From positions 1 to 57,078 of the forward strand of contig NZ_FRFF01000032.1 of the NCBI RefSeq assembly GCF_900143625.1: DNA of 57,078 nt, read 5' to 3'. This DNA comes from Nocardiopsis sp. JB363. Lineage in GTDB: Bacteria; Actinomycetota; Actinomycetes; Streptosporangiales; Streptosporangiaceae. Under the pieces are notes generated by a model. The model did no database searches. It had not been told where the DNA came from and saw only the letters and a program-made list of their open reading frames with translations. The position numbers and the translations under genes are program-made. This document shows positions 34,721 to 46,302 of the stretch, piece by piece. Position 1 is the stretch's first letter. Every line of letters starts with the position of its first letter.

Positions 34721-35965
34721 TCAGGAACCGTCCGGCCAGCCCTCGGGGAGCACGTCCTCCCCCATCGCCTCGGCGAGCCGCCGCCGGAAGTCCGCGTGCA
34801 CGTCCTCCCCCCACACCAGCTCGCCGGGGGTGCGCAGGGCCTGCTCCATGGCGGCGCGCAGCGCGGCCGGACGCGACTCACCCTCCACCACCGGCACCGC
34901 CAACAGCGCGTGCATCTGGGTGACGACCGCGAAGAGCTCCCCCGCGAGCGCGGACGCGCTGGAGGTCGCCACCGCCTCCTCCAGGTACCCCTCCCACCAG
35001 GGCTCGGGCACCTCCTCGCCGTCCTCGCCCCTGGGCTGGGCGAAGGAGCGGCGCAGGCGCCACCGCACCTCCTCCGCGGTCTCACCGTCCCGGTTCTCCA
35101 ACCCGGCACGCCAGACCCGGGCCGCCCCGTCCGGCTCGCCCCGCAACGCCAACAGCCCGGCGAGAAGCTCCACCGCCGCGCCCGAGGCCCCCGCTTCCGG
35201 GCGGCCACGCTCGTCGTCGGTGCCCGGGTCGGCGACCGCGGCGACGTCGGTGATGGCCCGCTCCAGGTAGGTGGCGGCGCGCAGCAGACGCAGCCCCGGA
35301 TCGTCGCCCACGGCCAGGCCGCGTTCCACCGCGGCGGACGCCGCCTCCGCCTGTCCCCGGTCCAGCAGGCGCCCCGCCAGGTCCCGGGCGGCGTCCTGGA
35401 CGGTGGTGGCGTGCAGGCGGCTCATCGGTTCGTCCTCGGGCGGCAGTTCCAGGGCGGCCTCCCAGTGTTCCTCCGCCTCGGTGTGCTCACCGCGCAGTTC
35501 GGCCTCCCGGGCCAGCCCGTAGCGGGCCACCGCGGTGTAGGCGGCCCCGCCCAACCCCAGCAGCCGTTCCCACACCCGCGCGGCCTCCCCGTGCGCGTCC
35601 TCCTGCTCCAAGGAGAGCGCCAGGTGGTAGGCGGCGCGGGGCGCGTAACGGGTGTCCCCGGTGGACAGCGCCCTACGAGCGGCCTCCCGCGCGGCGGCCA
35701 GGTCTCCGCGCTGGTCCTGGACCACGGCCAGCCCCAATAGGGCCCGCGCCTGCACCCTGGGGTGCGGGTTGGCGGCCACCGCCTGCCGATAGAGCTTCGC
35801 GGCCCGTTTCAGGTGCCCGTTCTCGGCGAGGTCACGGGCCTGGTCGCACAGGTCGGCGGCGTCTCCCCCGTCGGTTCCGGTGTCCTCGACGTCCTCGGGG
35901 TCGGTCGCCTGGGGCGGGGGGTCGGAAGGTCCAGGGCGTGCGGAAGGTCCGGACGTCGTGGTCAT
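34721..35965 (-). CDS. Tetratricopeptide-repeat protein
   Basis: 414 residues. A Pro/Ser/Asp-rich disordered N-terminus (about 1-38) is followed by successive TPR-like helix pairs, for example AKLYRQAVAANPHPRVQARALLGLAVVQDQRGDLAAAREAARRAL. The repeats thin out toward the C-terminus. No catalytic or membrane motif is visible, so it is probably a scaffold. The ATG at 35963-35965 (MTTTSGPS) has only a weak site; the frame is open upstream to 36232 but that part overlaps the gcvP terminator and 3' end. Confidence 0.82.
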   Translation of the reverse strand: MTTTSGPSARPGPSDPPPQATDPEDVEDTGTDGGDAADLCDQARDLAENGHLKRAAKLYRQAVAANPHPRVQARALLGLAVVQDQRGDLAAAREAARRALSTGDTRYAPRAAYHLALSLEQEDAHGEAARVWERLLGLGGAAYTAVARYGLAREAELRGEHTEAEEHWEAALELPPEDEPMSRLHATTVQDAARDLAGRLLDRGQAEAASAAVERGLAVGDDPGLRLLRAATYLERAITDVAAVADPGTDDERGRPEAGASGAAVELLAGLLALRGEPDGAARVWRAGLENRDGETAEEVRWRLRRSFAQPRGEDGEEVPEPWWEGYLEEAVATSSASALAGELFAVVTQMHALLAVPVVEGESRPAALRAAMEQALRTPGELVWGEDVHADFRRRLAEAMGEDVLPEGWPDGS

Positions 35966-36134
35966 GATGTGAGGCTTTCCGTGGGGGCGAGGTGGCGCGG
36001 TGGGCGGCGCGGGTGTTCGGCTCGCCGTAACTCTAACCTGCCGGTCGATGTCGAGAGCGGCGTCCTGGTACCGGATGTCGCGTGTCGACCCATCCGAAGC
36101 GATGCCTTTACGACGTAGATTCTCAAAGGTGCGG

Positions 36135-36172
36135 AAAAGAGCGGGACGCCGACCGAAGCCGACACCCCGCTC
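36135..36172 (-). terminator. Intrinsic terminator of gcvP
   Basis: A 15-bp stem with several G-U pairs (36139-36153 with 36158-36172), loop UUCG, followed by UUUU on the minus strand, eight bases past the gcvP stop. Confidence 0.85.
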
Positions 36173-36179
36173 ACCTCGC

Positions 36180-39077
<2,898 letters not shown>

Positions 39078-39161
39078 GGAGACCTCCTGGTGACAGGGCC
39101 GATTCGATCGGCGGTGTTCCTCACGGTCTCCCCCTCTGTCACCGGGCACGACGGTGCCCGG
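39078..39161 (-). promoter_or_regulatory. Putative expression platform of the gcvP riboswitch
   Basis: Between aptamer and start codon there is a hairpin (39142-39161) and two competing pairings around the ribosome site. GGAGACC (39125-39131) can pair with GGTCTCC (39078-39084), which abuts the AGGAGG site. GTGACAG can pair with CTGTCAC just before the site. This suggests control of translation initiation; it is inferred from complementarity only. Confidence 0.55.
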
Positions 39162-39177
39162 CTTCAGAGCGGCCTCT

Positions 39178-39264
39178 TTCGCGCGGTCCATGGTGCCTGA
39201 GAGGTTACTGGGGAGTATTGCCCCGTCGGCGCCCCGTACTGGCGGGGTCTCTCCCGCGCGCTGT
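39178..39264 (-). ncRNA. Glycine riboswitch aptamer upstream of gcvP
   Basis: On the minus strand the leader shows the conserved glycine-aptamer core in order: GCGGGAGAGACC, GCGCCGACGGGGCAA, then ACCTCTCAGGCACCATGGAC, with GGAGAG/CTCTC pairing. In known cases glycine binding turns on glycine cleavage genes. Only one clear aptamer is visible, so this looks like a singlet type. The boundaries are approximate. Confidence 0.85.
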
Positions 39265-39393
39265 CAAAAGCCTGCTGACGCTCTGTACATGCATTCAAGC
39301 AGGGGAGAATGTCGGCTTTCGCCCCTGTTGTCATGACGACGGTACTCGATCGGGCCCCGAGGCGGCGAGCCAGGGCACACCTTCGAACCGGGC

Positions 39394-39894
39394 TCAGCCG
39401 GTGCGGCGTTCGCGTCGACGTCGGGCCAGTTCGTCGACGGGCTGGGGGTCGGGGGCGGGAAGATCCGAACGGGCCTCGGCCGGGACGACCCCCAGGGCCT
39501 CCTCCAGCTCACGGGCCACGTTCGCCAACGCCAACCCGAACATGCCCTGCCCCCGTTGCAGGAGGTCGACGACCTCATCGGGCGAGGTGCACTCGTAGAC
39601 GCTCACCCCGTCACTCATCAGGGTGATGCGGGACAGCTCCCCGGCGGGACGGCCGCGCAGGTGATCGACGGCCGTACGGATCTGCTGCAGGGAGATCCCG
39701 GTGTCCAGGAGGCGCTTGGCCACCTTGAGCATCAGGATGTCCGGAAGACTGTACAGAGGCGCGTTTTCGGCTCCTGTGCGCACGCTCGGCTCCACCAGGC
39801 CGGTTCTGGCCCAGTAGTCGAGCTGTCGATAGGTGATCCCGGCGGCCGTACAAGCCGCTGGGCCCCGATACCCGACGTCCATAGGCAGCGCCAT
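39394..39894 (-). CDS. MerR-family regulator (Rv1830 type)
   Basis: 166 residues from the chosen ATG. A MerR winged HTH at the N-terminus reads YRGPAACTAAGITYRQLDYWARTGLVEPSVRTG...LYSLPDILMLKVAKRLLDTGISLQQIRTAVDHLR. A ligand-like region follows (ITLMSDGVSVYECTSPDEVVDLLQRGQGMFGLAL), as in mycobacterial Rv1830. The C-terminal tail is basic. GAGGA lies five bases before the ATG at 39892-39894. The frame is open to a GTG at 40038 with coding-like codons but no SD, so a 214-residue form is possible. Its place between gcvP and the bifunctional nuclease gene is conserved. Confidence 0.9.
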   Translation of the reverse strand: MALPMDVGYRGPAACTAAGITYRQLDYWARTGLVEPSVRTGAENAPLYSLPDILMLKVAKRLLDTGISLQQIRTAVDHLRGRPAGELSRITLMSDGVSVYECTSPDEVVDLLQRGQGMFGLALANVARELEEALGVVPAEARSDLPAPDPQPVDELARRRRERRTG

Positions 39895-40311
39895 CACGTC
39901 CTCTTCGCACAGTAGGCCCTGCTGCCCCGCTAGCCGCAGCGCGGACCGCCTGTCATGGGGATCCCGCTTGCCGCTCGCTACCGCCACGCCGACCTCCGGC
40001 TTCTCGTCCCACGGCGGCATCGACAGGGGAAGGTCCACTCAAGGAATGGGCGCGCCGCGGGTTCCACAGCACTGACGGTAGGGCGGCGCCAAGGCAGCGT
40101 CAACGAGGCCGCCCGGCGCGTCGCCAAGTACGCGCGGTGACGGCTCCGACCCACCGACACGCCCCGCCCCCCAAGGGGACCGGGCTATTTCGGTTGTGGT
40201 CTCCGCATCCATTCCCTCATCCCAATCTACCACTGACCCCGATGATGAAGTCGCAGGTCACAGCCGTGTCCTTGACCATGACGGCCGGCGGCACGGCTCG
40301 TGCAAGCAAGA

Positions 40312-40336
40312 GGGGCCCACGCCGTGCGCGGGCCCC
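40312..40336 (-). terminator. Hairpin after the bifunctional nuclease gene
   Basis: A 7-bp perfect GC stem (40312-40318 with 40330-40336), loop of 11 nt, 14 bp past the stop; weak because no U-run follows. Confidence 0.4.
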
Positions 40337-40350
40337 GCCCTTGCGTTCTC

Positions 40351-40824
40351 TCAGGTGCTGCGTCGACCGAAGTCCTCGGGCGAGATGTTGTCCAGGAACT
40401 CCCGGAACGCCTCGACCTGGTCCTCCTGCTCGTCCGGTATCGGCATCCCCGCTTCGTCGATCACGTCTTCGTGCGCGTAGATCGGGGTGCCGGTCCGCAG
40501 AGCCAGGGCGATGGAGTCCGAGGGGCGTGCACTGACCTCGGCACCATTACTGAAGACCAGTTCGGCGTAGAAGATGCCATCGCTGAGCCCGGTGATCCGC
40601 ACCGTCTCCAGGCCGGTCTCCAAGGCGTCGAGCACGTCCCGGAACAGGTCGTGCGTGAGAGGTCGGGCGGGCGCGACCCCTTGTTGGGCCAAGGCGATGG
40701 CTGTGGCCTCCACTCCACCGATCCAGATCGGCAGGTAGCGGTCACCCTCGGATTCCTTGAGCAGGACAATCGGTTGGTTCGAGGGCATCTCAACCCGGAC
40801 GCCGACGACCTCCATGTGCTTCAC
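40351..40824 (-). CDS. Bifunctional nuclease family protein (DUF151)
   Basis: 157 residues closely following the family: EVVGVRVEMPSNQPIVLLKESEGDRYLPIWIGGVEATAIALAQQGV, RPLTHDLFRDVLDALE, and SARPSDSIALALRTGTPIYAHEDV. Some members have DNase/RNase activity; that is not readable from sequence. The GTG at 40822-40824 has GGAG six bases upstream, better than the ATG three codons later. It lies in the conserved FHA-nuclease-MerR-gcvP order. Confidence 0.92.
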   Translation of the reverse strand: MKHMEVVGVRVEMPSNQPIVLLKESEGDRYLPIWIGGVEATAIALAQQGVAPARPLTHDLFRDVLDALETGLETVRITGLSDGIFYAELVFSNGAEVSARPSDSIALALRTGTPIYAHEDVIDEAGMPIPDEQEDQVEAFREFLDNISPEDFGRRST

Positions 40825-40994
40825 AGCGTCTCCGTCCCACGAGTCGTCATGCCGGCTGGGCACTCGTCCCTGCTCCCCCGTTGGATCAGGACCCGAGGGC
40901 GAAATCGGCACCCTTCGTTACAAAGCTCTCCGGAGGTGGGGGGCCGCAAACCTCTTCGGCCCTCCCACCCCCGTCGACCGTGGTCACCGACCCA

Positions 40995-41540
40995 TCATCG
41001 GCGAGGCTTGGTCAACAGCACCATCCGGAACTTACCGATCTGGATCTCGTCCCCGCCGCCCAGCTCGGCCTCGTCCACCGGTTCCCGGTTGACGTAGGTG
41101 CCGTTGAGACTACCGACGTCACGAACCCCGAACCCGTTGCCCCTGCGGAAGAACTCCACATGGCGCCGGGAGACGGTGACGTCGTCGAGAAAGATGTCGC
41201 TGTTGGGGTGGCGCCCGGCGGTGGTCACGTCGCTGTCCAGCAGGAAACGACTACCGGCGTTGGGGCCACGTCGGACCACGAGTAGTGCGGTGCCCGGAGG
41301 CAACGCGTCGGCACTGGCGGGATCGTCGCCGCCGAGATCCTCGCCCGCCTCCTCATCCTCCAGAGCCTGTATTCCGGAGATGGAGATGGTCGAAGTGACG
41401 TCTCCCCCAGCGGATTCCCCGCCCGTGTTGGACGGCGGGCTCTGCTGGTCGGCCCTGCGGACGGGGGTTCCACAGTGGGAGCAGAAACGGGCATCATCCG
41501 CAACGGCGTGACCGCACTGCGTGCAGTAAACGCTCGACAT
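40995..41540 (-). CDS. Zinc-ribbon FHA-domain protein (GarA-like)
   Basis: 181 residues. A zinc ribbon with Cys 6, 9, 20 and 23 (CTQC and CSHC) is followed by an acidic linker and a Thr/Ser-rich segment DVTSTISISG, a plausible kinase site like that of GarA. The FHA domain (about 85-178) has AGRHPNSDIFLDDVTVSRRHVEF and LNGTYVNREP, the phosphothreonine-binding loops. GarA binds and tunes 2-oxoglutarate enzymes under control of Ser/Thr kinases; the gene order supports a similar role, but the N-terminal ribbon is an addition. Confidence 0.9.
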   Translation of the reverse strand: MSSVYCTQCGHAVADDARFCSHCGTPVRRADQQSPPSNTGGESAGGDVTSTISISGIQALEDEEAGEDLGGDDPASADALPPGTALLVVRRGPNAGSRFLLDSDVTTAGRHPNSDIFLDDVTVSRRHVEFFRRGNGFGVRDVGSLNGTYVNREPVDEAELGGGDEIQIGKFRMVLLTKPRR

Positions 41541-41813
41541 AGGTCGGCTCGGCCTCCTACCGCACGGGGCGGTGCTTGATTCGGCTGATCGGTGGCGTGT
41601 TCCGGCCGCCGGACGGACACTGTGCCCGCCCATCGCCCGGAACACGGTGGGGCGTCCCGCCGTCGCGGCAGCGGTTCGTCCCACACGGTCGGTCGCTAGG
41701 TCTCATCCCCATGTTCTGCCCCTTGTCACCCCCGACGGGTGTCCGCCGTTGCCGGGATCCCCGGTGTCGGTGGTGACGAGATGCTTCAGGGAACACTCGA
41801 CTTTAAACCATAT

Positions 41814-41829
41814 CCCTGTCCAGACAGGG
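41814..41829. promoter_or_regulatory. Isolated operator-like dyad
   Basis: CCCTGTC-CA-GACAGGG, a perfect 7-bp inverted repeat with a two-base centre, 274 bp upstream of the FHA gene start. It could be a protein-binding site. Confidence 0.4.
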
Positions 41830-42100
41830 TTTCGCTCCCCCGCGACCCGCCGCGAGGCCCCGCGGTGGGCACAGCGGGACGGACTCGGTGAAATCGGCAC
41901 CCGGGGCACCGCCACACCGGACCTCGGAAGAGATCAACGCCTGTTCAGAGGCAGATGCCGGTCCGGGGGGTTTGGTTCTGTTGAACGTGGAGTGGATTTT
42001 CGTGGACCTTCCGCACCTGGGCCGACCTGGCCTTCCCTCTGTTCTCCCGCCCGCCCCCTCCACCGGGAGGGCCCGTCCTCTCCCTCGACCGGCCGGCGCC

Positions 42101-42136
42101 CGTGGGCGTGGACGGCCTTCGCCGCCCACGCCCACG
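42101..42136 (-). terminator. Terminator of the guanylyltransferase fusion gene
   Basis: An 11-bp stem (42101-42111 with 42126-42136) is continued by an inner CGGC/GCCG stem after one mismatch, loop CTTC, ten bases past the stop codon. Confidence 0.75.
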
Positions 42137-42146
42137 ACCTGCCCGT

Positions 42147-44690
42147 TCAGCCTTCGGCACGTTCAACGACGGAGGCCCATTCGTCCAACAGGGCCTGCGC
42201 CCTATCCGAATCGGGACCTTCGGCCCAAAGATGGGTGACCGCTTCGGCCGTGTCGGGAAGGACCAAGGCCCAGCTTCCGTCCGACTCGATCACGCGGACG
42301 CCATCGGTGGTGTCCAGTTCCCGGTCCTGGGCGGCCTCCACGACCGCGCGCATGACGCTGCCCTTGACCGCCCACGGGGTGGGCACCGAACGGCGCAGCA
42401 GGTGCGCCTGAGGGATCGCCCGGTCGATCTCCACGATCGGGCGACGGGTCCGTGCCACCAGACCCAGCAGCCGCACGAACGCGGCGATGCCGTCACTGGT
42501 GGGACTGAACTCGGGAAGGACGAACCCGCCCCGGCCGTCGCCGGCGAAGATGATGGCGTCACCCTCGGCACGGACCGCCTTGGTGAGCTCGTGGGTGGCG
42601 GTGGCCGTCCAGTGCACCTCGACACCGTGGGCCCCGGCCACCCGCTCGGCCACCCTGGTGGTGGTCACCGGCAGCGCCACCTTGCCCGCACCGCGTTCGG
42701 CGGCCACCAGGTCCAGCACCACCAGCAACGCGCGGTCGTCGTCGATCAGCTCCCCGTTCTCGTCCACGATGGACAGTCGTTCGGCGACCGGGTCGAAACG
42801 CACACCGAAGTCCGCACCCGAACCCGACACCAACTCGCCCAGTCGTTCCAGGTCGCGCATCTTCTTGGCGACCGTGTCGGTGGGCGAGGCCTCGTCCAGG
42901 CGGTTGTTGACGGTGAGCACGTCCACACCGATCCGGCCCAGCAGTGAGGGCAGGATGAGCGAGCCCGTGCCGCCCGCGCAGTCCACGACCACCTTCAGCT
43001 CCGCCTCGGCCACCCCGGAGGTGTCCACGGACCGCAGGAGGTCGTGGGAGTAGTTCTCCACGTTGCGGGCGGCGAAGGTCAGCTCGCCGATCTCCCCGGG
43101 GAACGCGCGCCGGTACTCGGCTCGGGAGAAGACCCGGTCCAGCTTGCGCTGGGCACCCGGCGACAGGTCCGCTCCCTCACCGTCCAAGAAGATGATGTCC
43201 ACCGACTCGGGGTCCCCCGGGCTGGTGCGCACGACGATGCCGCCGCTGACACCGCTCTGGGAGGTGTGGAAGCGCGCCACCGGCAACGGCACCACCTCCA
43301 GGTCGCGCACCTCGATGGCGGTCGCTGTGAGCGCGCTGATGATGGCCCTCTTGAGCGTGCGCGCCGCGCGCGAGACGTCTCGGGAGGTCGTGACCATCGC
43401 ACCCTTCTTCAGGGTGGTGGCGTAGGCGTTGGCCAGACGGACCGCGAGCTCGGGGGTGATCTCGACGTTGATCAGCCCGGACACCCCGCGAGGACCGAAC
43501 AGGGAGCGTTGGCCCCGTGACTCCCAGACGACGTTGCTGCTGACCACCGCGCCCGCCTCGATGGTCTTGAACGGGTAGACCTTGACGTCGTTGTGCACGT
43601 AGGCCTCGGACTCGATGACGCAGTCCTCGCCCACGACCGCGCCCTCCTCGATCCGCACGGCCGCCATGACGTCGGTGTTCTTGCCGATCACGGTGCCGCG
43701 CAGGTTGGCGCCGCGGCCGATGAACACGTTGTCGTGGAGCACGGTGCGGTGGGCGAAGGCCTCCGCGCGGACCACGGCGTTGCTGCCGACCACGGTGTAC
43801 TCGCGCAGTTCCGCGCCGGCCTCGACCTTGGCGTAGTCGCCGATGAAGAGCGGCCCCTTGAGGACGGCCTCGGAGCTGACCTCGGAGCCCTCGCCGACCC
43901 ACACGCCCGGGGAGACCTCGAAGCCGTCGATCTCGACTTCCACCTTGCCCGAGAGCACGTCGGCCTGGGCGCTCAGGTAGCTCTCGTGGGTGCCCACGTC
44001 CTCCCAGTAGCCCTCGGCGACGTAACCGTAAAGGGGTTCGCCCTCGGCCAGGAGTTCGGGGAACACGTCACCGGACCAGTCGACCACCTCGCCGGCGGCG
44101 ACTCTTTCCAGGACCTCCGGTTCCATGATGTAGATGCCGGTGTTGACGGTGTCGGAGAAGACCTGACCCCAGGTGGGTTTCTCCAGGAAGCGCTGCACGC
44201 GGCCCTGTTCGTCGACGATGATGATGCCGAACTCCAGCGGGTTGGGCACCCGCTTCAGGGCGATGGTGACCTTGGCTCCGCGTTCGCGGTGGAAGCGGAG
44301 CATGTCGGTGAGGTCGATGTCGGTGAGCGCGTCACCGGAGATGACGATGAACGGCTCGCCGCGTAGGTGTTCCTCGGCGTTCTTGACGCTGCCCGCGGTC
44401 CCCAGGGGGACTTCCTCGGCGACGTAGTGGAGCTTCATGCCGAGCTCCTCGCCGTCACCGAAGTAGTTGCGAATGAGGGTGGCCAGGAACTGGACGGTGA
44501 CGACCGTCTCGGTGAAGCCGTGTTTGCGCAGGAGGCGCAGGACGTGCTCCATGATGGGCTTGTTGACCACCGGCAGGAGCGGTTTGGGTTGGTTGGCGGT
44601 CATGGGGCGCAGGCGGGTGCCCTCGCCGCCCGCCATCACGACGGCCTTCATGGGGGGCGTGGTGGTGGGTTCCTCGTTGGGCGGGGTCAT
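42147..44690 (-). CDS. Mannose-1-phosphate guanylyltransferase fused to phosphomannomutase-like domain
   Basis: 847 residues. The N-terminal nucleotidyltransferase has [17 protein letters not shown] (from residue 14) and makes GDP-mannose or a similar NDP-sugar. A left-handed beta-helix of hexapeptide repeats (about 255-390) follows, then an alpha-D-phosphohexomutase-like region. In that region the metal loop DGDADR is replaced by FDPVAER, so the mutase may be inactive. Proteins of this layout occur beside a CDP-alcohol transferase in Streptomyces, as here. The ATG at 44690 has GGGGG about eight bases upstream. Confidence 0.9.
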   Translation of the reverse strand: MTPPNEEPTTTPPMKAVVMAGGEGTRLRPMTANQPKPLLPVVNKPIMEHVLRLLRKHGFTETVVTVQFLATLIRNYFGDGEELGMKLHYVAEEVPLGTAGSVKNAEEHLRGEPFIVISGDALTDIDLTDMLRFHRERGAKVTIALKRVPNPLEFGIIIVDEQGRVQRFLEKPTWGQVFSDTVNTGIYIMEPEVLERVAAGEVVDWSGDVFPELLAEGEPLYGYVAEGYWEDVGTHESYLSAQADVLSGKVEVEIDGFEVSPGVWVGEGSEVSSEAVLKGPLFIGDYAKVEAGAELREYTVVGSNAVVRAEAFAHRTVLHDNVFIGRGANLRGTVIGKNTDVMAAVRIEEGAVVGEDCVIESEAYVHNDVKVYPFKTIEAGAVVSSNVVWESRGQRSLFGPRGVSGLINVEITPELAVRLANAYATTLKKGAMVTTSRDVSRAARTLKRAIISALTATAIEVRDLEVVPLPVARFHTSQSGVSGGIVVRTSPGDPESVDIIFLDGEGADLSPGAQRKLDRVFSRAEYRRAFPGEIGELTFAARNVENYSHDLLRSVDTSGVAEAELKVVVDCAGGTGSLILPSLLGRIGVDVLTVNNRLDEASPTDTVAKKMRDLERLGELVSGSGADFGVRFDPVAERLSIVDENGELIDDDRALLVVLDLVAAERGAGKVALPVTTTRVAERVAGAHGVEVHWTATATHELTKAVRAEGDAIIFAGDGRGGFVLPEFSPTSDGIAAFVRLLGLVARTRRPIVEIDRAIPQAHLLRRSVPTPWAVKGSVMRAVVEAAQDRELDTTDGVRVIESDGSWALVLPDTAEAVTHLWAEGPDSDRAQALLDEWASVVERAEG

Positions 44691-44850
44691 CGCCGACACC
44701 CCCGTACGGCCGGGCCGTGGGGGGCGGCGGGGGACGCGTGTTCTTCGAAGCACGCACCGTAGCGCGCGGTGGGACATGTTCTCATGGCGGAGACGACACT
44801 CCCTTTCGATCCGACAGGACTCAGGTGAGCCGGCCCGCCGGTGTCACGGA

Positions 44851-45606
44851 TCAGGACCCGTTACCGCCCTGGTCCTGACGGCCCGGTCTCTCCGGACCCT
44901 CGGGCGCCGCGCCGGGTTTGCCGTCGACGGTCGCCGGTGCGGTCGGAGCGTCTCGATCCGTGAACCTGCCGTGCCCTTCGTCGCTGTCCGGGTCTCCCGT
45001 TCTCACATCCTCGTGATCAGCGCGTTCGGCGCGGCGGGACTGGTCCATCAGGCGTAGTCCCTGTACGGCGTAGAGCAATCCGGCCCACCAGTAAAGAGCC
45101 GTTCCCCACACGGCGAACGCCCAACCTACAATTCTGGCCACATCTCCCACAATGGAGGCGTATTCGGCCACGAACAGCAACGGGAAAGAGTAGAGCAGGC
45201 ACAGTGTGGCCGCCTTTCCCGCGAAGTTCACCGGCAGCGGCCCGTAGCCGAAGTACCGCAGCAGCGGCAGGGCGCCGAGGATGAGGACGTCGCGCAGGAC
45301 CAGGATGGCCATCAGCCACCACGGCACGACCCCTCGGATGACCAGGCCCAGCAGTGCCGCGAAGATGTAGAGCCGGTCGGCGGCCGGGTCGAGGAACTGG
45401 CCCAGTTTGGAGGCCTGGTTCCAGGCACGGGCGATCTTGCCGTCCAGCCAGTCGCTGATCCCGGCGAAGGCGAGCAGGAGCAGGGCCCACCAGTCGGCCT
45501 CGGGCCCCAGGATGAGCCACAGGAACAGCGGAACGCCCAACAACCGGAGCATGCTCAACAGGTTGGGAACCGTCCAGATGCGGTCAGTGACCACCGGGCC
45601 GGTCAC
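44851..45606 (-). CDS. CDP-alcohol phosphatidyltransferase (cardiolipin-synthase-like)
   Basis: 251 residues. The catalytic motif DWLDGKIARAWNQASKLGQFLDPAADR has every residue of DGxxARxxxxxxxxGxxxDxxxD. Several hydrophobic spans surround it, and the C-terminus is a long hydrophilic, charged tail. A Streptomyces protein in the same position (SCO1389) is a eukaryotic-type cardiolipin synthase, so the same reaction (CDP-diacylglycerol plus phosphatidylglycerol) is likely. GTG at 45604-45606 follows a GGGGGG site; the frame could start up to 18 codons earlier. Confidence 0.87.
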   Translation of the reverse strand: MTGPVVTDRIWTVPNLLSMLRLLGVPLFLWLILGPEADWWALLLLAFAGISDWLDGKIARAWNQASKLGQFLDPAADRLYIFAALLGLVIRGVVPWWLMAILVLRDVLILGALPLLRYFGYGPLPVNFAGKAATLCLLYSFPLLFVAEYASIVGDVARIVGWAFAVWGTALYWWAGLLYAVQGLRLMDQSRRAERADHEDVRTGDPDSDEGHGRFTDRDAPTAPATVDGKPGAAPEGPERPGRQDQGGNGS

Positions 45607-45833
45607 ACTGCCCCCCGCCTCGTGTCTGCCTTCTCGCGCGGATCGCCCCATGGCGACCACGATAACCGGCGGGACCGTCGTCTCCCGCCGCGACGCGTTC
45701 CGTCAAGGTCCCGTGACCCGACGGAACGAGCACCCGACAATCGTAGCCTGTACGGACTCATCTTCCGGTTCGGGCTCTTCTCCCGACGAACGCGTCACCA
45801 GGGGCGGCTGTGGGCCCCGCCGCCCCGGCCCGC

Positions 45834-46169
45834 TCAGGACTTGCGGTTCTCCCCGGTCTCCTCTTCGATCGGGTTCACCGGCCCGGTGTCCTTCATCGTC
45901 TCGGAAAGACCGGGTTTGGTGTGTTCCCGACGCTGCTGGGCCCGATCGGACTCCTTGCGCGCGTCCGTGTCGGACTCGTCCATGGGCACCGACCGCAGAA
46001 CGTCGTCGGGTCGGTCGTAGTCGACCGGAGGCATCGCCCTCAGTGCCCTCATGATCTCGTCGTCGGCCCCCAGAGAAGCAGCCCGGTCCAGGATCCGTTC
46101 CTTGTCCGCGGGAAAGGGCACCTGGCCCAGAATCGTCTTCAGACCCTCGACACCGTGTTCGGTCCCCAT
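45834..46169 (-). CDS. DUF2795-domain protein
   Basis: 111 residues. The first half, VEGLKTILGQVPFPADKERILDRAASLGADDEIMRALRAMPPVDYDRPDDVLRSV, matches the DUF2795 pattern of short helices. The tail is charged and disordered. GGGGAG precedes the ATG at 46169. Function unknown; it stands alone between the transferase and the amine oxidase. Confidence 0.85.
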   Translation of the reverse strand: MGTEHGVEGLKTILGQVPFPADKERILDRAASLGADDEIMRALRAMPPVDYDRPDDVLRSVPMDESDTDARKESDRAQQRREHTKPGLSETMKDTGPVNPIEEETGENRKS

Positions 46170-46302
46170 CGTGGCTCCCCGTTTCCTGTTCGATGAATGA
46201 CACCGTCGGCCCCACACACACGAATTCCCTGGTCAAAGGGGTGCGCGGCCCGTGAAATCGCACTACCCGCCCGTCACCGGGCACAACCTCCCGCCGAGGG
46301 GA

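Larger units (their letters stand above)
41541..42146. other. Intergenic region (606 bp)
   Basis: No convincing gene on either strand. It holds the presumed promoter of the FHA gene on the left, a 16-bp dyad (41814-41829) next to the AT-rich CTTTAAACCATAT, and the terminator of the next gene on the right. Confidence 0.7.

Noticed and set aside
39078..39191. GcvP start at the ATG 39191
   Set aside because: That ATG is part of the conserved glycine-aptamer core; AGGAGG five bases before the GTG at 39077 marks the real start.
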